NCBI GenBank assembly: GCA_028583605.1
Contig: CM053329.1
Location: 35,178,992-35,242,991, forward strand
Direction: 5' to 3'
Source of the DNA: Dastarcus helophoroides
Lineage: Eukaryota > Arthropoda > Insecta > Coleoptera > Bothrideridae
DNA: 64,000 nucleotides
Positions 1-11,535 of this stretch are shown one piece after another. Numbering within the stretch: the stretch's first letter is position 1; each line of letters starts with the position of its first letter. The translations under genes and the position numbers were made by a program. The notes under the pieces were generated by a model that was not told the DNA's origin, ran no database searches, and was given only the letters and a program-made list of their open reading frames with translations.

Positions 1-62
1 GAAACAACTTCTGTATTTCAATTTTTGAAGATAACCAAGGACCAGTCCGTTTCACAAAAAAA
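1..62 (+). repeat. Fragment of dispersed repeat family A, cut by the window edge
   Basis: The first 60 bases match the reverse complement of about 40,605-40,712, sharing GAAGATAACC and GGACCAGTCCGTT. The first five bases, GAAAC, line up with the GAAAC that follows stem II of the hammerhead-like motif in the 40.7 kb copy. About ten bases after it are missing here, so the 5' half of any ribozyme lies outside the window. A third fragment is at 56,462-56,482. Confidence 0.6.
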
Positions 63-1376
63 ATGCGCTTTTCAAATTTAAACATGGAACTTCCAATTTC
101 TGTTAATAGGTATTAAGATTTGCTTACTCAAAAAGTGACAAATATTCCACATTTGGAAATTAGGTTCGAAATTTTTAGAATACTCTGGTTTTAATTTGGA
201 AATTTTTATTTTTAACTTGAAAATTGATCTTTTTTGAAAAATGTTTTTCTGTAAATGTCGACTTTTTTCTAGAGATTTTGAATTAAAATATGAAATTAGC
301 AAAATTAGAAGTTCAAATTAGACTTACCAAAAATTTTCTAAAGGGAATGGGTCCCAATAAAAATTGATTTTTATATTTCAAAGAGAAATTCTCCAGAATA
401 AGGGAAGTAGTAGTACTAGTAGAACCTCAAATTAAGAAAATTAATAAAAGACTCGTTTTCAAGAAAAATTAAATGTTTTGAAAAAACCAGATGCTTCAAA
501 AATTTAATTGGAATTTTTTTAATTTACCATAAGAGTGACATCTAAAGATATTTGGTTAAAGAACTTTTATTGGAGAATAAAACTTTGGGTTGCAATATGG
601 GGATCAAGATTAATTTTTTGGACACTTATCTTGACTTCATTCCTACCAATCAGGGGGCTCTGGGGGTCCAAGTAATAAGAACTGATAAAAATTTCATGCG
701 GACACACCAATGATGGAAAACTTTTATCAGGGCAGATTAAACTGATTAAAGGATGTTGTCTGACTACTACTGCTTGATCAAAAGGGACCATTTAAAAACT
801 AAATAATCTAGAAAAACAAAGATTATTATTATGTTATATTTCTAGAGATCTATTATTTCTCAAACATTTGACGAACAAATGTCGTGGGTGATTGAAATTT
901 CAAAACTTCTTATTTTAAATGACAACTAACTATTAAAAAATACAAAAGAAGTTCATGTGACATGATAAAACTTTAATTTTGTTGCCCAGTGTAATCAACC
1001 CCGTTGGTTAATTGATTATTGTTGTACTTTTACTACTTAAACATACAAAATGTTCTTTTCGAAATCATCGGGCGCGATAGAAAGTGTTTGTAACTCTCCA
1101 ATTATGCTTATTTAAAAATGCGATAGCTTTGTGGTATATAGAACGATTATTTTTCGCTCTGTAAATTTTAATTGTTAAAACAATTTCTAATTAACGGTTT
1201 AGTAAGAGTGAACGCGTATAATCAAACGATTTCGTTGTAAACAAGCGATTTAATTTTTTCTATCATCAGGTTAACCGATTCTATTAATTGTGGTGATGGT
1301 ACTTCAAGCATTGAAATTCGTTTATTTGCTTAGTTTCTATCATCTACTTTAAACTGTACTTTCGTAATCTCATGGG
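63..1376. other. AT-rich stretch without a recognised gene
   Basis: The first 450 bases are degenerate T-type low-complexity sequence turning A-rich near 430-500. From about 540 to 1,330 the sequence is less repetitive and looks single-copy. Short reading frames here are at chance level for this composition and show no domain, splice structure or codon pattern that would support a gene. Confidence 0.5.
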
Positions 1377-1450
1377 CAGGGACGGCCCTAACCTTTGAGG
1401 GGCTCCCGGTGAGTAGATCTTTGCGAGGCCCTTGTCTTTGTGGAATTAGT
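1377..1450 (+). mobile_element. hAT-like terminal motif
   Basis: The stretch starts CAGGGACGGCCCTAACC and runs into a GGGGCTCCC segment. Insect hAT transposons often begin with CAGGG followed by a GC-rich segment of this kind. No matching inverted end and no 8-bp duplication could be paired with it, so it may be a solo end or a resemblance only. A degenerate T-type repeat block starts immediately downstream. Confidence 0.3.
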
Positions 1451-1459
1451 TTTAACATA

Positions 1460-3545
1460 GGCTTAGCTAAAACAGACCAGTTAAACAAAAATTTATATTC
1501 AACTGAGAAGACTTTCTCTAAAAAATTTCCATTCGACAAAATTCGTCTTTTTTTAAGTGACATTGCAAGAGGTGAATATTTTTAGAAAAAATCATGTCGA
1601 GTTCAAATTGAAAATCAACAGAAAACTTGATTTATAAAAAAATAATGTTCACGGAATTTCGTGTTTTAAGTTCGAAGTTTTTACCAAACAATTATTTGAA
1701 ATTTTATTTCAATTTTAAACAAAATCATTAAAATCATCATTTGGGGGCATTGTCCCCGAGGCTCATGCATGTAAACGAAAATTTATATTCAACTTAGAAG
1801 ACTTTCTCTAAAAAATTTTCATTCGACAACATTCGTCTTTCTTTGAGTGACATTTTCTCAACATTTCAACTTGTTTCTTAAAATTCGTCTTTTTTTATAA
1901 ATTTCTTTCGAAATGTATTCCTAAAATTCGATTTCTTTCATCAGACTTACGACTTTGGTCAAAATTTCGAATTTTTATCTCAAAATTCATTGTTTCGTTT
2001 TTCGAAATTCTACCATTTCTCAAAATTAGTTTTTTCCGGAAACTTCTGCTTTTCTTTAAATTTTGATTTTCTGAAAATTTTGACTTGTTTATCAAGATTT
2101 ACCTTTTTCTTCAAAATTTGATCGATTATTTGATAAAAATCGTTATCTGGAAATTTTTACAATCACTTTTTTAGAAATTTTGTAAAACGACAAAAATTTC
2201 GAGAAAATTTTTCCTGGAATCGTTTATAACTGAAATAAACCAAAATTTCGACATTTATCTCAATATTGGACATTTTCTGACTTAGGATGGGGCAGATCAA
2301 GGCGCATGTCTGCCTCTGATTCAAGTCAAGGTCAAGGTCAAGAGAAAATTCTAGAAACTACATTTTTCCTAAAATTTGTGCTTTTTCCAAAATTTCGACA
2401 AAATTTGAGTCTCTCTGAAGACTTCCGAGTGTTTACTAAATTTAGACTTTTTTCTCAAAGTTTCGATCTTTTTTTTTGTTTTTCAAGGGAAAAAGGATCG
2501 AAATTTCCGGGAAAAAAACAAATTTAAAAAAATCGAAAATTGGATAATTTTCTCAAAATCCGTCTTTTTTCGCAAATTTAAAATTTATCCTAAAATCGCA
2601 TTATCTATATTCCCGGAAATCTAAATATTATCTTTCGTAAAATTTTGACTTTTTTCCAAGATTCGTTTTTTTTTTTCAGAAAGGGCTATTCTCAAAATTG
2701 TACTTTTTATTACAATTTGATTTTTTTTCTGGAAAACTTGCGGTCTTTGATGCTTCATTTGGTAGTTTTTCTAGAAATGTCGACTCTTTTTTAGAGATTT
2801 TGTTTTTTTTATTTCCTTTATATTTATTAACATCCTTTGATCCTTTAAAATTTGATTTTTCAGAAATTTTGACAGGCATCTTAAAGTTTGTCTTTTTCTC
2901 GATATTTTTTATCAAAATTCGATATTCAACTTTACTTAAAATTTTGAATTTTTCTTATAATTAGTTTAAATTCGTCTTTTTTGAAATTTCGACTTTCTCA
3001 AAATTCTACTTTTTGGACTCTTCTTTCGAAAGTTATTTTTTCTATCAAAATTCTGCTACTTTTCTCAATATTTGCCTTTTGTTAAAATTTTGATTTTTTT
3101 AAATTTGATTTCAGAAATTTTGATTTATATTTCGCCTTTTCACGAAATTTTGACTTTTATTTCAAAATGCGATGTTTTAGTTTCTAGAACTTTCCTCGAA
3201 ATTGGCTTTTCGTTTTTCAGTTTTCCCGAAATTCATCCCTTTTCTCTAAATTAGATCGATTGGCATATTATCGAAAATTAAGAATGTTGAAAAAACTATT
3301 TTTGAGTAATTTCGAGAAAAAGATTCTTGTACATTCAATTTCTGTAGTGAAATTTAAATATTATGTGCAAAATTAGAATAAATAAGTAAATATTTCGAGA
3401 AAAGTGTTTTTGGAAATTGCGAATTTTTTCACAATATTTGACCTTTGGAAATATTTTGGCATTTCTAAAATGTTCAGCATTTTTCGAGTTTTTCCGAAAG
3501 GTTGGGTTTTGAATCAATTTTTGGTTTTCTAAATGATTCTTTCCC
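1460..3545 (+). repeat. T-type degenerate short-period repeat block (left of Gypsy)
   Basis: The plus strand is a run of variants of TTTTGAAAATTTCGACTTTTT with a CpG in most TTTCGAC cores. A segment of about 75 bp at 1,491-1,565 recurs at 1,779-1,853 (shared AGAAGACTTTCTCTAAAAAA), a 288-bp offset. A segment at about 2,240-2,345 resembles 12,050-12,140 (ACATTTATCTCA, GGACATTTTCTG, CTCTGA, GTCAAGAGAAAA), so this block and the 12 kb block share a longer ancestral unit. The block is interrupted by the Gypsy insertion and resumes at 8,111. Confidence 0.75.
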
Positions 3546-3555
3546 TAAATAGTAT

Positions 3556-3933
3556 TGTTACGGGCCTTATCGGTTCGAATTGATTAACACGTGAATTGAA
3601 CAATACCCACTTTATTGCTGAACTCAACTTGGATCACCACAATTGACAATTAACTCACTTATTATTGACTTCTACTAACTCACTAATTACACTGATTCTA
3701 ACTGACTGACTCGAGGGAAAACTGACCTCCTTTTATAGTTTTGGCCCCCGGCTTCTAGAACTTTTCGGCCGATAAGGCTTATCGTTCCCGAAATTTCTGG
3801 AACGCTTATCTGCCATTTGTTTCGTTATTGCGGCCGCTTTCTCCTTATCAGATTCTTCTAGAAACTTTTTTTTATTTACTAAATTATACAATTCTATTCT
3901 AAATTCTATTCCATCTATTTCCATTGCGTTACA
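3556..3933 (-). repeat. 3' LTR of the Gypsy element
   Basis: This 378-bp copy begins TGTTACGGGCC on the plus strand and ends GCGTTACA, so each LTR is bounded by TG...CA. It pairs with 7,737-8,110. Differences cluster near the outer end (a 28-base segment with indels) and in the ACTGA-rich part at about 3,680-3,710. Because the element reads leftward, this is the downstream LTR. Confidence 0.95.
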
Positions 3934-3947
3934 CTGCCTCCCCCTTA
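3934..3947 (-). other. Polypurine tract of the Gypsy element
   Basis: Directly inside the 3' LTR the minus strand reads TAAGGGGGAGGCAG and then enters the LTR (TGTAACG). A purine run abutting the 3' LTR is the plus-strand DNA primer site of LTR retroelements. Confidence 0.85.
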
Positions 3948-3948
3948 G

Positions 3949-5091
3949 GAATGATCGTCCCGATCAGTTCCAATCAGTCACTTCGCTACTAAATTTGCAC
4001 AGTCTGTTCAGGTGTACCACTTTCATTTTACTCCTGGAGCTACGCTGGATCCTGTATACCAAGTCGTTGATCCTCTTCAGCACTTTGTACGGCCCTTCCC
4101 AAGATGGCGTAAACTTCGGCGAAACTCCTTTTTTTCGCTGAGGGTTGTATAGCCATACCAATTTCACCTTCACTGAAACCACCATGGTTGGCATTTATGT
4201 CATACCTTGCCTTCATCCGGTCCGTCGCCAAGTTGATCTTCGTCCGCACAAGGGCATGCGTCTGCAATATCGCTTCCCTCACGTCGTCTACGAAACCCAT
4301 CGTCTCTCTGGGAATCTCCCTTGGTGATCCAAACACCAAGTCACACGGAAGCCGCAGTTCCCTCCCGAAGATCACTTTTGTCGGAATCTGACCTGTAGTT
4401 TCATGAGTTGCCGTGCGATAGGCCATTAGAAACAAAGGTAAATGTCGGTCCCAGTCTGTCTGATGCTTGGAAATGACCTTCGAAAGATGTTCTTTCAAAG
4501 TTCCTGTTAAACCTTTCCACCATTCCATCAGACTGTGGATGAAGAGGTGTCGTTCGAGTTTTCTTTATTCCAAGAAGACGACACACCTCTTGGAAGACCC
4601 CCGATTCGAAGTTCCTTCCTTGGTCCGAGTGCAGTTCCAAGGGAACACCAAATCGACAGGTGAGGTTGTCTACAAGAACTCTTGCGACTGTGGTAGCTTC
4701 TTGGTTTGGGATGGCGTTAGCTTCAGGCCATTTACTGAAATAGTCCATGGCTACCAGGATGTATTTGTTCCTATCGTCTGATGCTGGAAATGGTCCTGCC
4801 ACATCTATTACAATTATTTCAAATGAAGCTCCCACAATATTGCTTCAGGGCTCCTTTGGTTCTTTTGAGGAGATCCTTGGATACAGCGCAGGTGACACAT
4901 TTCCGACACCACCGCTCAAGGTCCTCCCTGCAGTTAACCCAATAGTACCGTTTCCGAACCTTCTCCGGGGTCTTGTTCATCCCTAAATGTCCACCAGAGG
5001 TCCCATTGTGCACCTCCCACAAGACCTGTGGAATCTTCTCCTGAGACACCACCAACTGCAAGTTGACGCGCTTTCCATCCGCGCTTCCCAT
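3949..5091 (-). pseudogene. Gypsy integrase remnant (HHCC, DD35E core, GPY/F)
   Basis: Three domains lie in order on the minus strand. The zinc-binding HHCC domain is in 4,819-5,091 (HNGTSGGH, later CRKCVTC; spacing HX6H and CX2C). The catalytic core is in 4,401-4,835, with D at VIDVAGP, D at HSDQGRNFES and E at GMVERFN, the last two separated by 35 residues, so the DD35E triad is still readable. The C-terminal GPY/F-type module is at 3,964-4,194 (WEGPYKVLKRINDLVYRIQ). The domains lie in different frames: shifts fall near 4,820-4,835, after the catalytic E at about 4,500-4,530, and at about 4,180. The protein cannot be made as it stands. The usual role is inserting the cDNA into the genome. 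Confidence 0.9.
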
Positions 5092-5148
5092 GCTCTCTTA
5101 AGCACCCCGTCCTCGACCTCAAGGGATTTCCATTGGGCCCACAAATTC

Positions 5149-5950
5149 TTAGGAGCTGGATTTCTGTCGGAAACCTCTTGCCATTCCGGCCTGTCCTCCA
5201 GCTTCTTTCCATTGCAATATGGGTCCGATATCAGCGTCACTCTTCTGTAGCTCCCGAAGACCTTCAACAGTCCATCTGTCTTCTGGCTGGACAGAAGTGA
5301 CCCTTATATCTACCATGTCCTCATGGTCCTCAACTCGTCTGCAGCATATGCAATCCCCACAAGGTCTTCTGGACAAAGCATCAGCGTTGTTATGCTGTCG
5401 TCCCGATCGATGATGTACCATGTACCTTAAAGTGATACTGCTAGAGCCTTTCCAACCATCTAGCCGTCTGTCCCTTCTGCGTTCTTCATTCGGGAGTAAC
5501 CAAGAAAGTGCCGAATGGATCTGTTCTGATGAGGAATTCTTGCCCGTACAAATACTTGTGAAAGTATTCTACGGCCTTCACTATCGCAAGAAGTTCCTTC
5601 CTAGGTGGTGCAGTAGTTCCTCTCCGGCTTTGTCAGGATCTTGCTGTAATATTCGATTACTCTTTCTTCACCGCCTTGAACTTGGGACAGCACAGCCCCA
5701 ATGCCAACGGTTGCTTGCGTCTGTATCTAACACGAATTTTTCATTCTGCTGAGGATACCCCAAGACAGGGCTTGTGCACAAGGCGGACTTCAGTTTTTCG
5801 GAAAGCGGTATCACAATCTGGAGTCCAGACATAAGGTGTTCTTCCTTCAGTTAGTCGCGCAGCGATGTTCGCGAAACCTTTCACAAATCTTCGGTAATAG
5901 GTGCACAACTCCAGGAACTTCCTTAACTCCTGTTTATCTTTGGGTCTTGA
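5149..5950 (-). pseudogene. Gypsy RT thumb / RNase H remnant; RT palm missing
   Basis: From right to left, the minus strand gives text typical of the end of the reverse transcriptase (KFLELCTYYRRFVKGFANI), then RNase H (FVLDTDASN), then the tether (HHRSGRQHNNADALSRRPC). A frameshift follows DTDASN near 5,710, and further stops lie near 5,500 and 5,420. The fingers and palm of reverse transcriptase, including the YxDD catalytic box, should lie between the protease at 5,951 and this segment but are absent. About 1 kb of coding sequence therefore appears to have been deleted at about 5,940-5,955. This piece cannot copy RNA. Confidence 0.85.
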
Positions 5951-6130
5951 CTAATCACGGATCGCTTGAGTATCACGTGCTACAGTAATTTTGACTCCTG
6001 TGTCCACTGTTGCCTGTACATTTCTTCCATTCCCGCTGGCTTCCACCACCAAACTCTCTTTGGTCCTTTTTATCTGTTTGATGGGAAAAATTTTGGGGAC
6101 TGGTTTCTTCACATTAGTTAGTAAGTTCTT
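5951..6130 (-). pseudogene. Gypsy aspartic protease remnant
   Basis: The minus-strand frame that carries the Gag zinc knuckle continues to VQATVDTGVKITVARDTQ. The DTG at 6,002-5,996 is the catalytic triplet of retropepsin-type proteases. Only 17 residues follow before a stop at 5,951-5,953, so the flap and the C-terminal half are missing. The truncation coincides with the deletion that removed most of reverse transcriptase. Confidence 0.75.
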
Positions 6131-7602
6131 TTTCTCGCCATCTTGTCTTCTTACTGTGGGGCTTGTCGACTTCTTGGGGTTTGACCTGCAATCCTTCTTG
6201 ATGTGTACCGGTTTGCCACAGTCGTAACATGTTATGCTTCTGCTGGAACTGCCTTTAAGAGTTCCTACCAGTTCTTGGATACTCGTGTCAATTTTGTTGA
6301 TGTTAGCCCTCAGGTTCGCGTTCATTTCCTTCATGTTAGCGTTAATGTTTCTAAAATTAGGGTCATTCGCAACCTCCTCGTTGTTAGCCTTCCTTATTCT
6401 CCCTGACGCCTTATAAGCAGCTTCTACTTCCAAAGCTCTAATCAGTGCCTCCCTTGATGTTCGGAAGTTTGACAAGCGCATCACTCCCTGGACTTCTGAG
6501 TCTCGTATTCCTTCTATGAAAATTCTAGCTGTGTAAAGTTCCAAAAATTCAGTTGATGCTGTTGGATAAGCGGCAAAAGCCAGTCTTTTTACGTCAGCCT
6601 CGAATTCTTACAGCGTTTCATCACTTTTCTGCTTCCTTATTAGTAGTTGCGAGTGGGCTACTTGCCACAAATGGTGATCTCCAAATCTCAGCTCTAAAGC
6701 TCTAACTAAATCCTCATAGTTAGCTAGTTCATGGTCAGATAGAGCTCGGAGTAGTTCCAGAGCTTTTCCGCGAAGGGATATCACCAATGAAGTAACTTTT
6801 TCAGTCTTTCGTCCACCTATTCGCCCTAGCAGCAGCTTCGAACTGAATTCTGTAGGTATGGAAAGATGAAGATGTTTATCCATCATAGGTCGGTGGTTTC
6901 ACCTTTTGGGAAGAACTAGCAGGTACACTTTCAGATTCGTGTTGTGTGACTTGTCCACTTAGCAACCTCTTCATGTTTTTTTCGATGTTGCTGATCTTTC
7001 TCTGTGTTGCATTTTCCAAATCAAGAAGCTTGCTGTTGAATTTTTCTTTTACTTCTTCAATTTCTTCCCTAACTTCGCCAATCTCTTCTTGCATTTCTTC
7101 TCTTATTTCGGTAATCTGTTCCTATCACTTTTTCTTTAATTTTTGCAACGTCTACTCCCATATTTCCTGTTATATTTGGTAATGGACTACGCAATTCTTG
7201 TCGTCTTCGTTCTTCATCTTGTTGTCTTCGTTCTTCCTCCTGTTCTTTTTCTTGTCGTCTTCGTTCTTCCTCCTGTCTTTTTTCTTGTCATCTTCGTTCT
7301 TCATCTTGTCGTCTTCGTTCTTCCTCCCGTTCGTTTTCTTGCCGTCTTCGTTTTTTTTCTTATCTTCTTCGTTCTTCATCTCGTTCTTTTTCTTGTCGTT
7401 TTCGTTCTTCATCTCGTTGTTTTTCTTGTCGTCTTCGTTCTTCATCTTGTCGTTTTCGTTCCTCTTCTTGTTCTTTTCTTCGTCGACTTCGTTCTTCTTC
7501 TCTTTTTTGTGCGTCTTTAAAGAGTGCTAATAAGGCTTGTAATTGTTGTTCCATTTTGGCCGATTTTAATCTCGTATCCATAAAGCGTATCTGAATGTTC
7601 AA
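6131..7602 (-). pseudogene. Gypsy gag remnant with coiled coil and zinc knuckle
   Basis: The N-terminal part, starting at the ATG at 7,602, is a charged E/R/Q/K repeat region (EEERSRRRKEQEEERKRQDE). It continues in a shifted frame through 7,170 and then as a coiled coil at 6,876-7,094 ending KVKPPTYDG, a motif common at the start of the capsid-like part of insect Gypsy Gags. The capsid-like part follows at 6,608-6,886 (LRGKALELLRALSDHE). A CCHC knuckle, CYDCGKPVHIKKDC, lies at 6,188-6,229. Breaks lie near 7,360-7,440, 7,100-7,160, 6,880 and 6,600. The E/R-rich segment is an imperfect GAA/GAC-rich repeat of about 200 bp, a likely hot spot for slippage. Confidence 0.85.
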
Positions 7603-7715
7603 GATTTTACTTGACGCGCCTCGTATAACTCTTTAACAGTTTAAAACGTCCGAGATAAAGTCAACTACGGCACCTGGCACGAATTTCTTTTGAGTAATAA
7701 GCACAATCCACGAAT

Positions 7716-7734
7716 AATTCCGCTTCTGACACCA
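7716..7734 (-). other. Primer-binding site, tRNA-Leu type
   Basis: Two bases inside the 5' LTR the minus strand reads TGGTGTCAGAAGCGGAATT. As far as I recall eukaryotic tRNA-Leu 3' ends (…CCCACTTCTGACA plus CCA), this is complementary at 17 of 19 positions. The assignment rests on remembered tRNA sequence, not on a search. Confidence 0.7.
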
Positions 7735-7736
7735 GA

Positions 7737-8110
7737 TGTTACGGGCCTTATCGGTTCGAATTGATTAAACGTGATGGATTATACCCACTTTATTACTGAA
7801 CTCAACTTGGATCACCACAATTGACAATTAACTCACTTATTATTGACTTCTACTAACTCACTAAGTACTCTAACTGAACTGACCGCCTCGAGGGAAAACT
7901 AACCGTCTTTTATAGTTTTGGCCCCCGGTTTCTAGAACTTTTCGGCAGATAAGGCTTATCGTTCCCGAAATTTCTGGAACGCTTATCTGCCATTTGTTTC
8001 GTTATTGCGGCCGCTTTCCCCTTATCAGATCCTTTTAGAAACTTTTTTTTATTTACTAAATTATACAATTCTATTCTAAATTCTATTCCATCTATTTACA
8101 TCGCGTTACA
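7737..8110 (-). repeat. 5' LTR of the Gypsy element
   Basis: This 374-bp copy matches 3,556-3,933, with the same TG...CA ends on either strand. It is the upstream LTR and would carry the promoter. The pair differs by small indels in the first 40 bases and by scattered substitutions, giving an estimate of past divergence. Confidence 0.95.
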
Positions 8111-8760
8111 GTATTTTTTCTGAAAATTTGTTACTTTCGAAATTATAACTTTATTCTACTTTTTTCTCTCAAAATTGAACTTTAATTTTATTAATATTGG
8201 GTTTTTTTCTGAATTTATTTTTTAATTTAAATTTCCGAAAATTTCATTTTTCTCAAAATTTGTCTTATTCAGGAAATTTTGACTCATACTTCAAATAGGG
8301 AGGTTTTATGCTTCTGGAAATCTCCACTTACAGTGAAAAATTTTTTTCAAAGTTCCAACATTTTCTGAAAATAACACCTTTTTTTACAAAACTCCACTTT
8401 TAAAAATATTTCTTCGAATTTTCAACATTTTTTTGAAATTTTTCGAAAGATTAAAATTTTATTTTAAACACAATTTTCTAAACATTCCAACTTTTTCCCA
8501 AATTCTTTTTTCCTCGAAATTCGTCCCTCTCAAAATTAAACTTTGTCTTGTTTACTTTTCCTTAAGAGATTTCAACCTTTTTCTCGACATTTCGACTCTC
8601 GTTATTTTTCGAAATCTTCAAAATTTCGATGGTTTTCTGAAAGGTTCGGTTTTTATTTTGGATTCAGTTTTCTGATTGTTTTCACAAGCTTCGGCTCTAT
8701 TTCCAAATTTCTAAGTTAATCGGAAAATTCGATTCCTCAGGTCATGCAGTTAAATGAAAA
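8111..8760 (+). repeat. T-type block, right of Gypsy
   Basis: This continues the repeat block split by the Gypsy insertion, with CTCAAAATT, TTTCGAC and GAAATTTT words on the plus strand. No coding feature is visible. Confidence 0.7.
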
Positions 8761-9089
8761 TATACTTATTCTTAATTGGAACGTTTTCCGGTTTTCTTTT
8801 TTTATCAGTTTTTCAAAACGATTCTGATGAATGACATCCTGCCTAATCCCATGAGTTTTAATGATGATGCTTGATGAAAAATGCAAAGTTATAAATAAAT
8901 AAATTTAGACTTTTGAAATTGTTTATTGGAAATTAAGAAAAATTAAGAAACACAACAACAATTTATTAATTATGATTGATTAAAGGTGCATTAATGTCTT
9001 AATCAGGGATTTAGAAATGATGATGGATGCTCTAATATAAAAGCATAACCTGACGACAGTTGACAGGTGAAATGAAACAGGGGAATTCC
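8761..9089. other. Short non-repetitive stretch, no gene seen
   Basis: An AT-rich segment with an ATAAATAAATAAA run near 8,893-8,906. It separates the T-type block on the left from the A-type block on the right. Confidence 0.4.
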
Positions 9090-9480
9090 CCGAAATCTGA
9101 AATTTCAAAAAAAGTCAACATTTTCTAAAAAGATTCGGGTTCTTAAAGAGATAGCTAAACATGAAGGAGAGGAAAATGATAAAGAACAGGACAAGGAATA
9201 AGAGAGAAAGAGAAAAGCAGAAGAGAAATAAAAATATAGAAAAGAAAGAGAAGAGAAAAAGAGAAAGCAGAAGAGAAATAAAAATAGAGAAAAGAAAGGG
9301 AAGAGAGAAAGAGAGAAAGGAAAGTCTTGACAAAGAATCGAAGTTTTAAAAAAATTCGATTTGTTCAAAACGATTGAAATTTTGAAAAAAAGTCAAACTT
9401 TGAAAAAACTCAAACTTTTGAGAAATGGTTGAAATTTTCGAAAAAGTGGAAATTTAGAAAAGATTGAACGTTTGTGCATC
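9090..9480 (-). repeat. A-type block with an AG-rich core
   Basis: The polarity is opposite to 8,111-8,760 (AAAAAGTCAAAC-like words on the plus strand). From 9,160 to 9,345 it becomes almost pure purine, with AGAGAAATAAAAATA repeated at about 9,222 and 9,273. The K/E/R-rich reading frame across it is a composition artefact. Confidence 0.65.
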
Positions 9481-11530
9481 TCTATGGGACACTGCCTTTA
9501 TGGATGTCTAATAATTATTTTCTGCTTTCAAATAAAAATCTAACCCAGGCTACCCGAAGGTGTAGGGTGTGTGCTATGTAATCATGCCAATACTCCAAAG
9601 TAACTTGTTGCGTTTCCAGTTGTTACTTTGTTAACATATCTTATAATTAACCGAAAAAATCATCCCATAGTTGAAATTCAGTCAGACGAAGTTGGGGGCG
9701 GTACCGGCAATATACTAAACTTAAAAATTCAATACGTTCAATCACCATAACAAGTACTTATTTCATGTCCAACATAAACTTGATTTTTAATCTTGCAAAC
9801 GACATGTGGAGGTTTTACGTCTTGTACGGAAGTACAGAGAGACAGACAGACAGCCTCCAAAACGGAAAAATACGTGATTTATGTCCGGTGGTAATTTTAG
9901 ATCGCAATATTTGCAACAATTTTATATGTGATGAATTCTGAAAGCCGCTTTCGACGCCAACGCCTAATCTATAATGTAAACTGCAAACTCTGTTGAATAA
10001 TTGGTGCAAATCCCACGCTTTAGTATGATATTGCCCAAGGTGGTATTCCATAACCGGTAGTAATAAATTTATTAACCGTTCAGGTTGTTTTTATCTGCTA
10101 GTAATATGTGCTGTTTTTGTTTTCTTTATTGTACGACTTCCTTCGGCTTTGCTATTTGATATAACACTTAAGGAAGCGGGGCGTGGCTCTTGCTTTGCCG
10201 GTGGCCGAGCATTTCTCGATTCTCGACAGTCTAAAGCTTATAACGATGGCCTTCGGATGCGTGAGATATTTTTGTTTCACCACTACGATTAATAACTTAA
10301 TTGTACTGTTAAAAATTAGAACACTGACCCCTAACATTAAGATTAGACCAGATTTACTCATTAAAGAAGTGGAAAACTATTCTAAAACTAATAAAATCGT
10401 CTCAAGAAAGTTCAACAGACTGCTCGTGCGAGTATAATATACCAATATTACTTATTCTCGGAGTAATTAAATATTTACATACACTTTTTACCTTCGCTTA
10501 TTTTTTTAAAATTCATACGCTTCTTTTAAGCCCCATGAGTATTATGAAACTTGTCCAATTTTCAGTTTTTGGTAGCAAGGGCAGCGCAAATCGATATCTG
10601 TATATGTAGGTGTATAAAACGACGGCCGAAATTGGGAGTAAATTGTAACATAATTAGTAACAAGCAGCTAAACCCCTGTGAGAATAGAAAGGCTTCTCTA
10701 CCTTTTGTTTCCGGGTTGAAAGAGGGTATTAATGCCCTCACATTAAAAACCTCGTTCCCACCCAAAGTGGCTTATTTTCTGACCGAAATTAGGAGTAAAC
10801 AAAACGTGAAGTTACGCTCAACCGAAACATATAAATGATACAGAAATAAAATGCATACTATTATGTAAACTGAATAAAAATTTTATTAATATCTAAAGCA
10901 GTTTGAACTGATGCCAAAGATTTTACACACTTTTTTCACATAAATTGTGAGTAAAAATGTCGAAACTGTTTTGGTCAATTTACGGTTATTTTTAAACAGG
11001 CAGACTGTTGGGTATTTTTGCGCCTTTTTTCGATGTTGACGTAAAAGGGCATTATGGTGTTATTAAAGGCTTAACATCCTACTTGGTTTATGAATTAATA
11101 ATATCCTGGAGCATTGCCCGTTCGACGGCGGCTTCCACCTTTAATTCAATTTGCTCGAAAACTCACTTGGTGCAATAGGCTCCTAATTTAATAATACTTA
11201 CATAACCGCTGCGGCAGAATCCTTAATTACGAGCGACCTCTGCAAATTATCCTGTCTGGAGATTCTTAGATTTTGTCGATATAAAAAGTGCAACTGCATC
11301 ACCTTTTGAAATAATTGACATTGGAAGTATTATCAAGTAACTAGAGACGGCCACAGTGCTCATAGCGTAAATAGGAAACGTAACAATGACAAAATCTGCT
11401 CTTCTTTGTAAATTGTCATCGAAAAACAACATGCATTTCCGTCAGTTATTCTGCGTGTACGTATGTGATCACAAAGACCGGATTATATGCATTTTCAGAT
11501 GCATATTTAACTCATTTTCACCGTTTACTA
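9481..11530. other. Single-copy-looking region, no gene recognised
   Basis: About 2 kb of more balanced composition. Notable local text is GACAGACAGACAG at about 9,840-9,853 and two similar pieces (GGCCGAAATTGGGAGTAAA near 10,625 and GACCGAAATTAGGAGTAAAC near 10,780). Frames at 10,183-10,437 and 10,551-10,838 have no initiator context, splice sites or family resemblance that I can see. The region could be intronic, regulatory or intergenic. Confidence 0.4.
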
Positions 11531-11535
11531 CACAG

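Larger units (their letters stand above)
3556..8110 (-). mobile_element. Ty3/Gypsy LTR retrotransposon, non-autonomous and decayed
   Basis: This 4,555-bp element has two LTRs, a PBS, a PPT and gag, protease, RNase H and integrase remnants in the order expected for Ty3/Gypsy, all on the minus strand. It inserted into a T-type repeat block. The flanking GTAT at 3,552-3,555 and 8,111-8,114 is a 4-bp target duplication. Reading frames are broken by many shifts and stops, and the core reverse transcriptase is absent. The two LTRs have diverged by several percent including small indels, so the insertion is not recent. The integrase and RNase H text resembles mdg1/412- or Mag-type elements, but the clade was not settled. 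Confidence 0.95.

Noticed and set aside
1264..1270. CTGATGA box on the minus strand (also at about 1,936, 8,824, 40,390 and 52,972)
   Set aside because: No stem II followed by GAAA and no stem I pairing at hammerhead spacing.
9161..9349. K/E/R-rich plus-strand frame and its F/L/S-rich opposite
   Set aside because: Purine-rich low-complexity sequence with internal duplication, not a gene.
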